Shown here one piece after another: positions 39,223 through 48,064 of a DNA stretch of 50,685 bases (positions are counted from its first letter, which is position 1; each line of letters starts with the position of its first letter). The DNA lies in NCBI GenBank assembly GCA_004375895.1, contig SOJW01000070.1, positions 1 through 50,685 on the forward strand. Direction: 5' to 3'. The translations under genes were made by a program, and so were the position numbers. The notes below the pieces were generated by a model. The model was not told where the DNA came from. It ran no database searches and saw nothing but the letters and a program-made list of their open reading frames with translations. Origin of the DNA: Candidatus Stahliibacteriota bacterium (lineage in GTDB: Bacteria; Hydrothermota; Tepidihabitantia; B3-TA06).

Positions 39223-40226
39223 AGCAACTCTGTGATGCTCCAGGCGTGTCTGGTCACGAGGATGCGGTGCGCGAGATACTGATCAAGGCGGTCGGCTCAT
39301 ACGCCGAGTCGGTGCACGTTGATTCCTTAGGCAACCTCTTTATGACCAAGGGAAAGGGCAAGAAAGGCCCTCATCTCATGTTCACCGCCCACACCGACGA
39401 AGTCGGCCTGATGGTTGAGCGCATCGACGACGAGGGATTCATAAAGTTTATGACACTTGGCGGGATCGATCCTAGAGTTCTTCCTGCAAAGAGGGTGAGG
39501 ATAGGCAAAGACGCAATCTGCGGCGTTATCGGGATAAAACCGTTTCACTTGTCAGATAAGGAGGAGCGCAAGGAGGTGACGCCTCTATCTGATTTGCGCG
39601 TAGACATAGGGGCTTCTTCAAGGTCTGAGACTGAACGCTTTGTTGATGTTGGCGATCCGATCTGGTTCGATACCCTCTTCGAGCAGCAAGGCGATATCCT
39701 GAAGGCTAAGGCGTTCGACGATCGTGCAGGATGTTACATGATGGCTGAGTTAATAAAGCATGAGTTCCGCTTCCCAGCAACCTTTGTCTGGAGTGTTCAG
39801 GAGGAGATGGGGCTTCGCGGCGGGCGTATTGCTGCTGCCAGGGTTCGGCCTGACATCATGATCGTTCTTGAAGGCACCGGTGCCTGCGATCTCCCTACGG
39901 ACGCAGATGTTGCACGCAGACCTTTCTTGGGCAAGGGGCCGGTGATAACCATACTTGATCGAACCGTTGTTGCCAACCAGCGTCTGGTTGAACTCCTCTG
40001 CCAGACCGCAGAGCGCGATGGTATCCCCTGGCAGTTTAAGCGTCCTCTGGTAGGTGGCACGGACGCCGGAGCCGCTGTCCGGGTTAAAGCCTTGGGAGCC
40101 GCGGTCGTAGCCATACCTGCCCGCTACATACACACACCGGTTGCATTAGCTCACCTCAAGGATATAATAAACACAATAGAGTTGGTTAAGGCCGCCGCGG
40201 AGCGACTGCGAGAGGTTAAATTGTGA
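39210..40226 (+). CDS. M42-family metalloaminopeptidase (paralog 2)
   Basis: The 338-residue protein is the most canonical of the three: TAHTDEVGLMV (metal), KAFDDRAGC (bridging Asp), SVQEEMGLRG (catalytic Glu pair), IVLEGTGAC (metal Glu) and ARYIHTPV (metal His). Family members form TET dodecamers and remove N-terminal residues from peptides. The start has a GGAGG SD overlapping paralog 1's end. It overlaps paralog 3 by four bases (GTGA). With the partners a mixed-subunit complex could form, as known for archaeal TET proteins, but that is inference here. Confidence 0.92.
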   Translation: MELLKQLCDAPGVSGHEDAVREILIKAVGSYAESVHVDSLGNLFMTKGKGKKGPHLMFTAHTDEVGLMVERIDDEGFIKFMTLGGIDPRVLPAKRVRIGKDAICGVIGIKPFHLSDKEERKEVTPLSDLRVDIGASSRSETERFVDVGDPIWFDTLFEQQGDILKAKAFDDRAGCYMMAELIKHEFRFPATFVWSVQEEMGLRGGRIAAARVRPDIMIVLEGTGACDLPTDADVARRPFLGKGPVITILDRTVVANQRLVELLCQTAERDGIPWQFKRPLVGGTDAGAAVRVKALGAAVVAIPARYIHTPVALAHLKDIINTIELVKAAAERLREVKL

Positions 40227-41149
40227 ATAAAGAAGTTTTGCAGGAGTTATGCAGGGTTTTCGGGCCAACCGGTCGGGAGTCAAGGGTTGCAGAGATCGTA
40301 AAGACCCATCTCGAGGGAACGAATCTTGAGGTCACTGCCGACGTCCTGGGCAATGTGATCGCTCGTAAGGGAGATGGTCCTTACCCGGTCTTCTGCACCC
40401 ATCTTGATCAGCCCGGCTGGGTTGTTGAACATCGTGATAAGAAGGGATTCCTGCACCTTAAGTCGGTTCCTGCGGATGAAAAACTGGGCGAAGGATGGGC
40501 AGTTGATGAAGGAGGCAATCGTTACCGTGTGTTTAAGGAATCTGATGGGAAATCCTGGCGTGCGGAGAGCCTGGTCGAGGGCGAGGGTGAGATGGGCACG
40601 TTCCTTGTACCCAAAGCGGAGTTTGAAGCATCAAAAGGTGCTTACTTCGCTACTGCGCTTGCCGATCGAGTAGGAGCGGCACTTCTCCTCGATATAGCAG
40701 GCAAGGCAAACAAAGGGAATCAGGCAGTGTCTTTGGTGTGTTACACCGGCAGACACCTGAAATTTACAGGACTTACTGCTGCGTTGGAGGATCTTGATAT
40801 CGAACGTCTCTATCTTATTGAGGCCCTGCCCTGTGATGAGGGTAATGAGGGTTACTCGCTTGGGGAGGGCCCGGTTATCTTACTGCGAACCCAGCACAGC
40901 GTCGCACCGTCTTTGTGGGTAGATGAGGTTGCCAAGATTGCTTCTGATATCGGTATCAAGCTTCAGAAGGGACTTGTCTCAGATGGGGAGAGTGCTGCTG
41001 ATACCTTAGCCAGAACTGGGATCCAGGCGATTACTTTGGGGATGGGCGTACGTTACTCCGGTTCACGTATAGAACGTGTCGAAGGCTCTGACTGTGAAGC
41101 CTTGAGTAAACTTCTTCAAGGGTTGGCAAAAGGCAAGGTGAGGTCATGA
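40223..41149 (+). CDS. Divergent M42-family paralog, catalytic residues apparently lost (paralog 3)
   Basis: The 308-residue protein keeps the M42 fold markers: FGPTGRESRVAEIVK at the start, CTHLDQPGWVV (His and Asp) and ALADRVGAALLL (Asp). The catalytic Glu pair is replaced (VCYTGRHLKFTG) and the last metal His is missing (RYSGSRIE). It should be inactive as a peptidase or have another role, such as a regulatory subunit of a TET complex with paralogs 1 and 2. It is 30 residues shorter. The GTG overlaps paralog 2 and the ATGA overlaps the M23 gene. Reading is by eye and needs an alignment. Confidence 0.72.
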   Translation: MNKEVLQELCRVFGPTGRESRVAEIVKTHLEGTNLEVTADVLGNVIARKGDGPYPVFCTHLDQPGWVVEHRDKKGFLHLKSVPADEKLGEGWAVDEGGNRYRVFKESDGKSWRAESLVEGEGEMGTFLVPKAEFEASKGAYFATALADRVGAALLLDIAGKANKGNQAVSLVCYTGRHLKFTGLTAALEDLDIERLYLIEALPCDEGNEGYSLGEGPVILLRTQHSVAPSLWVDEVAKIASDIGIKLQKGLVSDGESAADTLARTGIQAITLGMGVRYSGSRIERVEGSDCEALSKLLQGLAKGKVRS

Positions 41150-41976
41150 CTCCAAGAATCCCCAAGCGTGTCTCGATCCACGTTACTACAAGTCACTCTA
41201 ACCGTTCGTTCGCTCGTACCTACTCGCTTTCTGCGGTAATAGCGATTCTTTCTGCTATAGGGGGATTTGTGTTAGGTGTGATTGCCATGCTGGTCTTCTC
41301 GCTCAAAACCTTCATAGATTGGGCAGAGGTGGAGTCGTTGCGTAACCGTACCGCTCAGCTTGAAAGCGCCCTTGTCAGATTGCCTGAAGTTAAGCAGGAG
41401 CTTTTAGAGGGTAAGGAGGAACTGAAGCGCCTGCGGATAATGCTTGGGATAGAGAAGGCCCCGGATACGGTAGACTATACCAAGCTTGTCTTTGCCTACA
41501 AACCTATAATACCTCAGAGGGTCTCCGATACCCTTGATACATCCGATCTCGATTCCACCCAGATAGAGGAGGAGATAGAGGGTTTCTATCCCCAGGTTTT
41601 GCCCACGGTTGGATTTCGGGTTACTCGGCCCTTCTCAAAGCATCATCCTGGGATCGATTTTGCAACCTCGGAGGGGAAACCTGTTTTTGCCACGGCTGAT
41701 GGGGTGGTAAGAGAGGTAGGCTACGATAGCCTTTACGGCAACTACCTTAAGATCCGTCATGGGAAGTACTATGAGACGTTCTATGGCCACCTTCAGTCGG
41801 CGATAGTGCGGAAGGGAGAAAGGGTTAAGATGAATCAGATAGTGGGTTACGTGGGTAATACTGGTCGTTCAAGCGCCCCGCATCTGCACTTTGAGGTGCG
41901 GCATAACGGAACCCCCATAGACCCCGCCAACCTCTTCGTCCTAAAACGAGAATACAAAGGAGGAGCATATGAGTAA
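41146..41976 (+). CDS. Membrane-anchored M23 (LytM-type) peptidase
   Basis: The 276-residue protein has one N-terminal membrane helix (about 28-53), a coiled coil (about 60-100, SLRNRTAQLESALVRLPEVK) and a C-terminal M23 domain with metal motifs HHPGIDF (His, Asp) and PHLHFEV (His-x-His), plus YGHL. It should cut peptidoglycan cross-bridges in the periplasm or act as an activator. The next gene, a bactofilin, overlaps its end by eight bases. An M23 peptidase with a bactofilin is a known cell-shape pair, seen in Helicobacter and others. The start overlaps the M42 gene (ATGA). Confidence 0.92.
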   Translation: MTPRIPKRVSIHVTTSHSNRSFARTYSLSAVIAILSAIGGFVLGVIAMLVFSLKTFIDWAEVESLRNRTAQLESALVRLPEVKQELLEGKEELKRLRIMLGIEKAPDTVDYTKLVFAYKPIIPQRVSDTLDTSDLDSTQIEEEIEGFYPQVLPTVGFRVTRPFSKHHPGIDFATSEGKPVFATADGVVREVGYDSLYGNYLKIRHGKYYETFYGHLQSAIVRKGERVKMNQIVGYVGNTGRSSAPHLHFEVRHNGTPIDPANLFVLKREYKGGAYE

Positions 41977-42319
41977 CAAAGAAGGCAAACTGGATACCTT
42001 GATTGGGAAGGACACGATAATTACGGGAAACGTTAAGGCTAAGGGCAGCCTGCGGATTGACGGGGCGCTCGAAGGAAACATTACGGTCTCCGATACCTTT
42101 ACTGCCGGTGAGAGTGCCCGCGTTAAAGGGGACATTCGTTGCAGGGATGCTTTCATTGGCGGAAGGATAGAGGGCAACATCTATTCGCAGGGCAAGGTGG
42201 AGATGCATTCCGGAGCGAATCTAACCGGTGATGTGACTTGCAAGGGACTTGTGATCCAGGATAACGTCTTCTTTGAAGGTCGCTGCAGTATGAAGGAGAA
42301 GGAGCAGCCTAAGAAGTAA
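41969..42319 (+). CDS. Bactofilin
   Basis: The 116-residue protein is a bactofilin: a short N-terminal tail, then a right-handed beta-helix (DTIITGNVKAKGSLRIDGAL, TFTAGESARVKGDIRC and so on, periodic GNI/GDI/GDV turns) and a charged C-terminal tail (CSMKEKEQPKK). It polymerises into membrane-associated filaments and recruits peptidoglycan enzymes. It overlaps the M23 gene by eight bases with a GGAGG SD inside that gene's end. The length is standard. Together with parAB upstream this may form a polarity/shape module. Confidence 0.93.
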   Translation: MSNKEGKLDTLIGKDTIITGNVKAKGSLRIDGALEGNITVSDTFTAGESARVKGDIRCRDAFIGGRIEGNIYSQGKVEMHSGANLTGDVTCKGLVIQDNVFFEGRCSMKEKEQPKK

Positions 42320-42324
42320 CCTGT

Positions 42325-44025
42325 ATGCACTTATTTGTGGCTATAGTTGCATTCCTGTGGTTGATGCCGCCGCGAGCCGGGGTCGAGCTTTCGGATGAGG
42401 CTTGGGAGCGGTATCGCGAGTTGGGATTGAACCGGTATCAGGCCATACTCCCTGCACCATCCGAGGATACGAGGGTACTGGTGGTTGAAGGGCCGAAGCG
42501 CTTCCCTGTAGTGTTGATGGAGTATACCGATGTGGAAGCCACCTATGACGACGAAGATTTTCAGCGGATGCTTTTTGCAGGCCCCTGGCCGTCTGGTACC
42601 GCCCATGAGTACTACGATGAGGTCTCATACGGCAGGGTTGATCTTACCGGTCAGGTCTATGGGCCATACGAGGCTGATCATTCCTCTACCTACTACGCCA
42701 ATAACGAGTACGGAATAGGGAATGACTATAATCGCAGCGCCGGTCTATTAGTCTATGAGGCGTGCAAGCGAAGCGATCCTTACGTTGATTACTCCCTCTA
42801 CGACAACGACGGCGACGGCTACGTTGATATCTTTACAGTCATACATGTTGGCTACGGTGCAGAGGAGACAGGCGATGAAGACGACATCTGGTCGCACGAG
42901 TTCTCCCTTTCAGGATGGGCAGAGTACGGAGGCCCGGGAGCTTACCCGACAAACGACGGTGTCAAGATAGATGTATACACCATGAATCCAGAGCTTTCCG
43001 ATCCACCTCGGGACGAGATATCCAACATCGGTGTTTTCTGTCACGAGTGGGGGCACGGGTTCGGCCTGCCCGACCTCTATATAACTGATGGCATTAATGC
43101 AGGAAAAGCAGGTTTAGGCGACTTCTGCCTTATGGCTTCGGGTTCTTGGGCAGGAGATCCACCGGGTTCCTCACCTGTTCATCCTTGTGCTTGGTGCAAG
43201 TACTTTTTGGGCTGGGTTGAGCCGGAGGCGCTTGAGCGAGACAGATTAGAACTGATCGAGAATGCAGGGTTTCCCACATCATCAGCGTCCCCTTCGGCCT
43301 ACAGGATTTTTGCCAACCCTTCGGGTGTTGACTGGTCCTTTGAATCCGTGGGGCGAGGCGAGTATTTTCTCGTGGAGAACCGTCAAAGGATCGGTTTCGA
43401 TGAAGGTCTTCCAGGTGACGGACTCCTGATCCTTCACGTGGATGAATCTAAGGAAACCAACAGCGACCTTGAGAATCCCCTGGTCGGTATAATGCAGGCG
43501 GACGGTGATCCGGACTATCTCTTTACCTCCGGCGCTGGCAGGGCTTTGGATCTCTGGGCAGATGACACCTTCGGGTTCAACAACTCATCAATCCCCTCAA
43601 GCCGGTTCTACGACGGCGCTCCCTCAGGTGCATCGGTTACCGCGATCTCTCCGGCGGATAGTGTGATGACGGCCAGACTGGAGATTGGCGTCCTGCTCCT
43701 TGGTAGGGTTTACTCCTATCCCAATCCCTTCAACGTTCACGAGCGCGAGCGGGTAACCATCGTTTACGAGCCGACCGACGAGGAAAAGGCCGCTGACCAG
43801 TATCCGGATTTCAGGGTTCTTATCTATAACCTTGCCGGCAAACGGGTTAGAATCCTTGACGAGAGACCTACCGAGATAAGCCGCTACAGCCGGACCGCCT
43901 TCTGGGACGGCACGAACGATGCAGGAAGGCCGGTTGCCTCAGGGCTTTATTTCTATATAGTTGAGACCTTAGAGGGTTCAAGGGTGGTGGAGCGAAACAA
44001 AGCAAAGATGACCCTTTTGCGTTAG
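42325..44025 (+). CDS. Secreted M6-family metalloprotease with FlgD/type-A-like C-terminal domain
   Basis: The 566-residue protein has a signal peptide (MHLFVAIVAFLWLMPPRAG), an M6 (immune inhibitor A-type) catalytic domain with the zinc motif HEWGHGFGLPDLY near residue 240 (HExxHxxGxxD), and a C-terminal region (from about 460, LLGRVYSYPNPFNVHERE to the end) with the YPNPFN start, VLIYNLAGKRV and FWDGTNDAGRPVASGLYFY pieces typical of FlgD-like/type-A sorting domains. It should be exported and cleave extracellular proteins. It starts six bases after the bactofilin stop without a clear SD. Confidence 0.88.
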   Translation: MHLFVAIVAFLWLMPPRAGVELSDEAWERYRELGLNRYQAILPAPSEDTRVLVVEGPKRFPVVLMEYTDVEATYDDEDFQRMLFAGPWPSGTAHEYYDEVSYGRVDLTGQVYGPYEADHSSTYYANNEYGIGNDYNRSAGLLVYEACKRSDPYVDYSLYDNDGDGYVDIFTVIHVGYGAEETGDEDDIWSHEFSLSGWAEYGGPGAYPTNDGVKIDVYTMNPELSDPPRDEISNIGVFCHEWGHGFGLPDLYITDGINAGKAGLGDFCLMASGSWAGDPPGSSPVHPCAWCKYFLGWVEPEALERDRLELIENAGFPTSSASPSAYRIFANPSGVDWSFESVGRGEYFLVENRQRIGFDEGLPGDGLLILHVDESKETNSDLENPLVGIMQADGDPDYLFTSGAGRALDLWADDTFGFNNSSIPSSRFYDGAPSGASVTAISPADSVMTARLEIGVLLLGRVYSYPNPFNVHERERVTIVYEPTDEEKAADQYPDFRVLIYNLAGKRVRILDERPTEISRYSRTAFWDGTNDAGRPVASGLYFYIVETLEGSRVVERNKAKMTLLR

Positions 44026-44033
44026 GAGGGGCT

Positions 44034-44771
44034 TTGAACGAAGAAAGACGAGCTTTGATAACCGGCGGGGCGGCAGGGATCGGGCGGGCCATTGCAGTCC
44101 AGTTGGCTAAATCCTATCCGGTTGTGCTTTTGGATCTGAACGAGGAAGGACTTACCGAGACTAAAGACCTGATTGAAAAAGAGGGCGGCAAGGCCCACTG
44201 CTACAAGACCGACGTATCTTCCTTTGAAGAAATGACTGAGATTGCCTCAAAAGTCGAGAAAGAAGAGGGACCGATCACCGTTATCGTCAACAACGCAGGC
44301 ATCACCCGTGACACCCTTTTCATGCGCATGGACGCCGCTGCCTGGGAGTTGGTTCTCAAGGTGAACCTCACAGGCGCGTTCAACGTTTGCAAGGCCTTTC
44401 TGCGGCCCATGCTCAAGGCGCGCTGGGGGCGCATAGTTAACATCTCATCTGTGGTTGCTCAGACGGGTAACGTTGGGCAGGCCAACTACGCCGCATCCAA
44501 GGCAGGACTCATAGGTTTTTCCAAATCCCTGGCAAGAGAGCTTGCCGCGCGAAATATCACCGTAAACTGCATAGCTCCAGGGTTTATCCAGACCCCGATG
44601 ACCGATGTGCTCTCTGCGGATATAAAGGACGCCTATCTTACGCAGATTCCTCTTAAAAGATTCGGCACCCCTGAGGATGTGGCAAAGGCAGTGCGTTTCT
44701 TATGTTCAGATGACGCCTCCTACATCACCGGCCAGGTTATACGCGTGGATGGCGGGATGTTGACGGCATAA
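44034..44771 (+). CDS. fabG: 3-oxoacyl-ACP reductase FabG-type SDR
   Basis: The 245-residue protein shows classical SDR features: TGGAAGIGRAIA (NADP binding), NNAG, the catalytic Ser in VNISSVV, and YAASKAG (Tyr-xxx-Lys). Length and the NITVNCIAPGFIQTPM motif fit FabG, but other SDR reductases look similar and no fatty-acid genes are nearby, so the substrate is not certain. The TTG start follows GGAGG by four bases and overlaps no other gene; it lies eight bases after the M6 protease stop. Confidence 0.8.
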   Translation: MNEERRALITGGAAGIGRAIAVQLAKSYPVVLLDLNEEGLTETKDLIEKEGGKAHCYKTDVSSFEEMTEIASKVEKEEGPITVIVNNAGITRDTLFMRMDAAAWELVLKVNLTGAFNVCKAFLRPMLKARWGRIVNISSVVAQTGNVGQANYAASKAGLIGFSKSLARELAARNITVNCIAPGFIQTPMTDVLSADIKDAYLTQIPLKRFGTPEDVAKAVRFLCSDDASYITGQVIRVDGGMLTA

Positions 44772-44787
44772 AGGGGCCATAGTCGAG

Positions 44788-47700
44788 ATGACCGCGCTTC
44801 TGTTTCTTCTTATAGCCACCACACTGCGGGAGGATTTTGACCAGGCGGTGGCGGCTTACCGCAGCGGGCTTTATGGCCCAACCCTCTACGCGATGGAGCA
44901 GCTGCTTCTGGAGCCGGAGTTCGACGCGGTGGACAGCGCTTTTTTACTTGCCGGGCAGTCCGCGTTTGCCCTTGCCCGCTACGACAAAGCGCTGCGCTAT
45001 CTTGAGCGCCATCTTAGAGACGCCCCAGACCCTGCGCCGCAGGCGCTGGGGAAAGCGGTTATCTCGGCACTTGAACTGAATCAGGCGGGTAAGGCCTACT
45101 CCTTGTTTGCCGATTATCCTAGGTTTGAGCTTTCACAGGATGTAAAGTTGAGGTTGGCTTCCGAGCTTGAGGAGCGAAAGGAGTATGAGAAGGCGCGCGA
45201 TCTATATAGGAGTATAGACGACCCTGACATCAGGCTGGTAGGAGCGAAGATGCTTCTTGCCGCCGGGCGCTACGATCTCTTGCGTGTCTATCTTGCCGAT
45301 CTTGAGGAGACCTATCCTGAGGTTGCCGCCACCATCGCAGCCCTTCAGATCGAGGCCACGCTTTCACGCGGCGACAGCCTTTCCTCTCTTGAGGCAGGGC
45401 TTGCAATGGGAAGACCCTCCCAGATCTCCGCCAAAGAAGCCTACATCCTTGGAGAGCTCTTCGAGGCTTTCGCGCTTTACGAAGATGCAGTCGAGTTTTA
45501 CTCCTCGGCGGTAGACCAGCGCCGCTACGATGCGCTTTTGCCGCTTTCGGAATCCTATGCCGCCCTGGGTAATAACCGAAGTGCAGTAAAGACATACGAG
45601 GAGGTGCAGAAAAGGCTTTCCTTTTCCTCATACGACCGTTCGCTTGAGGCACGGGTTCGCTTGCTTGCAGGCCAGGACTTCGATTCAAAGGCACTGGCCG
45701 AAGCAAAGTTTAGAACCTATGACGAGTACGTGCGTGCGCTTGAAATCCTGGCGGATAAAGAACATTATCCACTTTACGAACGTCTGCTTATCTCCTCTCC
45801 CTTTGTGCGTTCGGCGGAGATCCTTAGACGGGCAAGGCTGCTTGGTTCGCAGGAAAGGTTCGCAGAAGCTTTGGAGGTCTACGAAGATTACCTTGCACAC
45901 GCACCGTTTGCTTCAGAACGCTCAGAGGCCTTCCGTGAGGCCGAGCTCCTTAGATACTTCGAGATTAAAGATGCAGAGGCGGCACTAAAGAAGCTTATCG
46001 CGGCAACAAGTTCTTCTGAAAAAGGCAAAGTCCTTTTTGAGGACGCCAAGGACTACGAGGGTGCGATTGCGTTCCTCGACACGGTCCCCACACCGCAGGC
46101 CTTTTACTACTCCGCATTATCTTACGAAAGGCTGTACCTGCGTGACGGCAAGGTGAAGTTTCTGGATCGGGCGAGGGAGCGTTATGAGAATCTTTACTGG
46201 CAGTTTCCTGAAAATCGACTGGTCGAGGACGCTTTATACCATCTTTTTGTTACCGAGATACGCGATCCCCTGAAGAAGGTCGACAGGGCGCTTGACTACC
46301 TTGACCACTACCCTGAAGGTAGCTACGCTGAGGAGATAAGCTTTCTTCTTGGCTATGTTCAGCTTGCACGTGGAGACACCTTGACTGCGCAGAGCGGTTG
46401 GGAGACGCTTTACCTTACACGTCCTCAAAGCCCTTACAACTACCCTGTGCTTTTTGAGCTTGCGCGACTTTCCCTTGCCGAGGCTGATACCACGGATGCC
46501 GCGGCAAAACTTTCCTTGATCCTCTCGATGGCTCCGCACGATACCCTTTACTTCCTTGCAGCACGTGAGCTGGCTATCCTGGAAGAAGCTCGTGGTCGCA
46601 ACCTTGAAGCGTTAAGAATTTACCGCAAGATAGCAGAAGAACTCTCCACCTTGCCTGCAGACCTCTGGCAGCGCTCCCTTGATCTTATCTTTGCCTTGCG
46701 TCAGTACAACGAGTTCGACAACTTCCAGGCAGCACTCCAGGACGCCGAGTACGACCAGGAGATCGAGTTCTTCAAGGAAGTGGCAAAGGTTGAGCGCGAG
46801 ATAGCCAAGCCAGAGGACATTAAACATCTGTTGCACGCAAGACCGGCAGGACGCAAGGATTCCTATCTCTACTGGGCAGGCGTGGGCGCGGGTTTAATCG
46901 ATCACCTCCGTCTGGGCAGGCATCTTTTGGAGCGGCTTACGAGAGAGGGCAAGAACGAGGATCTTATGGCAAAGGCGGAGTTCCTCCTAGCCCAGTACAA
47001 GATCGCTGGAGGGGAGGACTCAAGTGCGGTGGTTTCGTTGCGCAGGCTTAATACAAGAAATCCTGACGATACCTTGATTCTTGCCAAACTTGTCATCGCC
47101 CTTTATCGCTGTGGAGGGCTTCGGGAGGCCGATTCGCTCTGGTTAAGGCTGGATCTTATGAGCGTAAGCGATCAGGCTGTGCTATTGTTGGAGAAGGTTG
47201 CATACCTTTTGAATTCGGGTCGCATCCTGGAGGCGGACAGTGTGCTTGCAGCGCTTTCTAATGTGCGTGCGCTGTGGCAGAACGAGAACTTTGTATACTA
47301 CAGTGGGGTTGCCGCTGCCAGGCAAGGGAGACTAGAAGACGCTATGGGGATCCTCAAAGGGTTTATCTCCGATTTCTCAAGAAGTGAGCTCTTGCCTGCG
47401 GTTTATTTCAAGTTAGGTTCGTTGTTTTACATGCAGCAGGAGTTTGACAGTTCCGCTTCCTATTACAGACATACGCTCACGGCACCTGACTTACGTCCGT
47501 TGGCACTTGAGAACCTTGGTAAAATGGCACGCAGGCAGGAGGAGTGGGATAAGGCGCTTGAGTACTTTGAGATTCTGGCTGAAGAGGTCACATCCTCTGA
47601 AGAACGCGGGAAGTGGTACATGGAGCTTGGGGTTACAGCCTACTATGCCTCCAAGTTCTCTCAGGCGATCACCTACTTTGAGCGTGCAGTCCCGCTTGTG

Positions 47701-47985
47701 ACCGAAGAACGCCCTCGGCTTCTCTACTGGACCGCGCGTTCTTACGCGGCGTTCGCTGATCCTGAGCGTCTTGAGAGGGCGGTTGCCTTGTTCCTGCAGT
47801 GCCATGAGGAGTTTCCCCAGGATCAATGGGGGCTTGAGAGCTGGTTCCAGGCTGGTGAGGGGTACATTCAGCTTGAGCGTTACGATGACGCACGAGTGAT
47901 CTTTAACGCGATTGTTGCTGAGCGCGGGGAGAACGATCCCTTCGGGATGCGTGCCCAAACCGCACTGGAAAAGCTTCAGGAGTAA
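44788..47985 (+). CDS. Large secreted TPR protein
   Basis: The 1065-residue protein starts with a short signal-like hydrophobic stretch (MTALLFLLIATTLRE) and is a solenoid of helix pairs. TPR-like units are clear at about 30-130, 220-290, 380-470 and 850-1050 (for example YDKALRYLERHLRDAPD, ALEVYEDYLAHAPF, SQAITYFERAVPLV). The length is near 30 units. It lies 16 bases after the fabG stop and is followed 79 bases later by the propeller gene. It is the second, larger secreted TPR protein here; the first is at 8216. A role as a periplasmic scaffold is plausible. Confidence 0.85.
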   Translation: MTALLFLLIATTLREDFDQAVAAYRSGLYGPTLYAMEQLLLEPEFDAVDSAFLLAGQSAFALARYDKALRYLERHLRDAPDPAPQALGKAVISALELNQAGKAYSLFADYPRFELSQDVKLRLASELEERKEYEKARDLYRSIDDPDIRLVGAKMLLAAGRYDLLRVYLADLEETYPEVAATIAALQIEATLSRGDSLSSLEAGLAMGRPSQISAKEAYILGELFEAFALYEDAVEFYSSAVDQRRYDALLPLSESYAALGNNRSAVKTYEEVQKRLSFSSYDRSLEARVRLLAGQDFDSKALAEAKFRTYDEYVRALEILADKEHYPLYERLLISSPFVRSAEILRRARLLGSQERFAEALEVYEDYLAHAPFASERSEAFREAELLRYFEIKDAEAALKKLIAATSSSEKGKVLFEDAKDYEGAIAFLDTVPTPQAFYYSALSYERLYLRDGKVKFLDRARERYENLYWQFPENRLVEDALYHLFVTEIRDPLKKVDRALDYLDHYPEGSYAEEISFLLGYVQLARGDTLTAQSGWETLYLTRPQSPYNYPVLFELARLSLAEADTTDAAAKLSLILSMAPHDTLYFLAARELAILEEARGRNLEALRIYRKIAEELSTLPADLWQRSLDLIFALRQYNEFDNFQAALQDAEYDQEIEFFKEVAKVEREIAKPEDIKHLLHARPAGRKDSYLYWAGVGAGLIDHLRLGRHLLERLTREGKNEDLMAKAEFLLAQYKIAGGEDSSAVVSLRRLNTRNPDDTLILAKLVIALYRCGGLREADSLWLRLDLMSVSDQAVLLLEKVAYLLNSGRILEADSVLAALSNVRALWQNENFVYYSGVAAARQGRLEDAMGILKGFISDFSRSELLPAVYFKLGSLFYMQQEFDSSASYYRHTLTAPDLRPLALENLGKMARRQEEWDKALEYFEILAEEVTSSEERGKWYMELGVTAYYASKFSQAITYFERAVPLVTEERPRLLYWTARSYAAFADPERLERAVALFLQCHEEFPQDQWGLESWFQAGEGYIQLERYDDARVIFNAIVAERGENDPFGMRAQTALEKLQE

Positions 47986-48064
47986 TCTTAGGGTGAGATT
48001 TTTTAGTCTTTATGAGGGTTTTAGAATGTTTACGAAAGTCTTTAGGCTAACAAGGGGGTAGACG

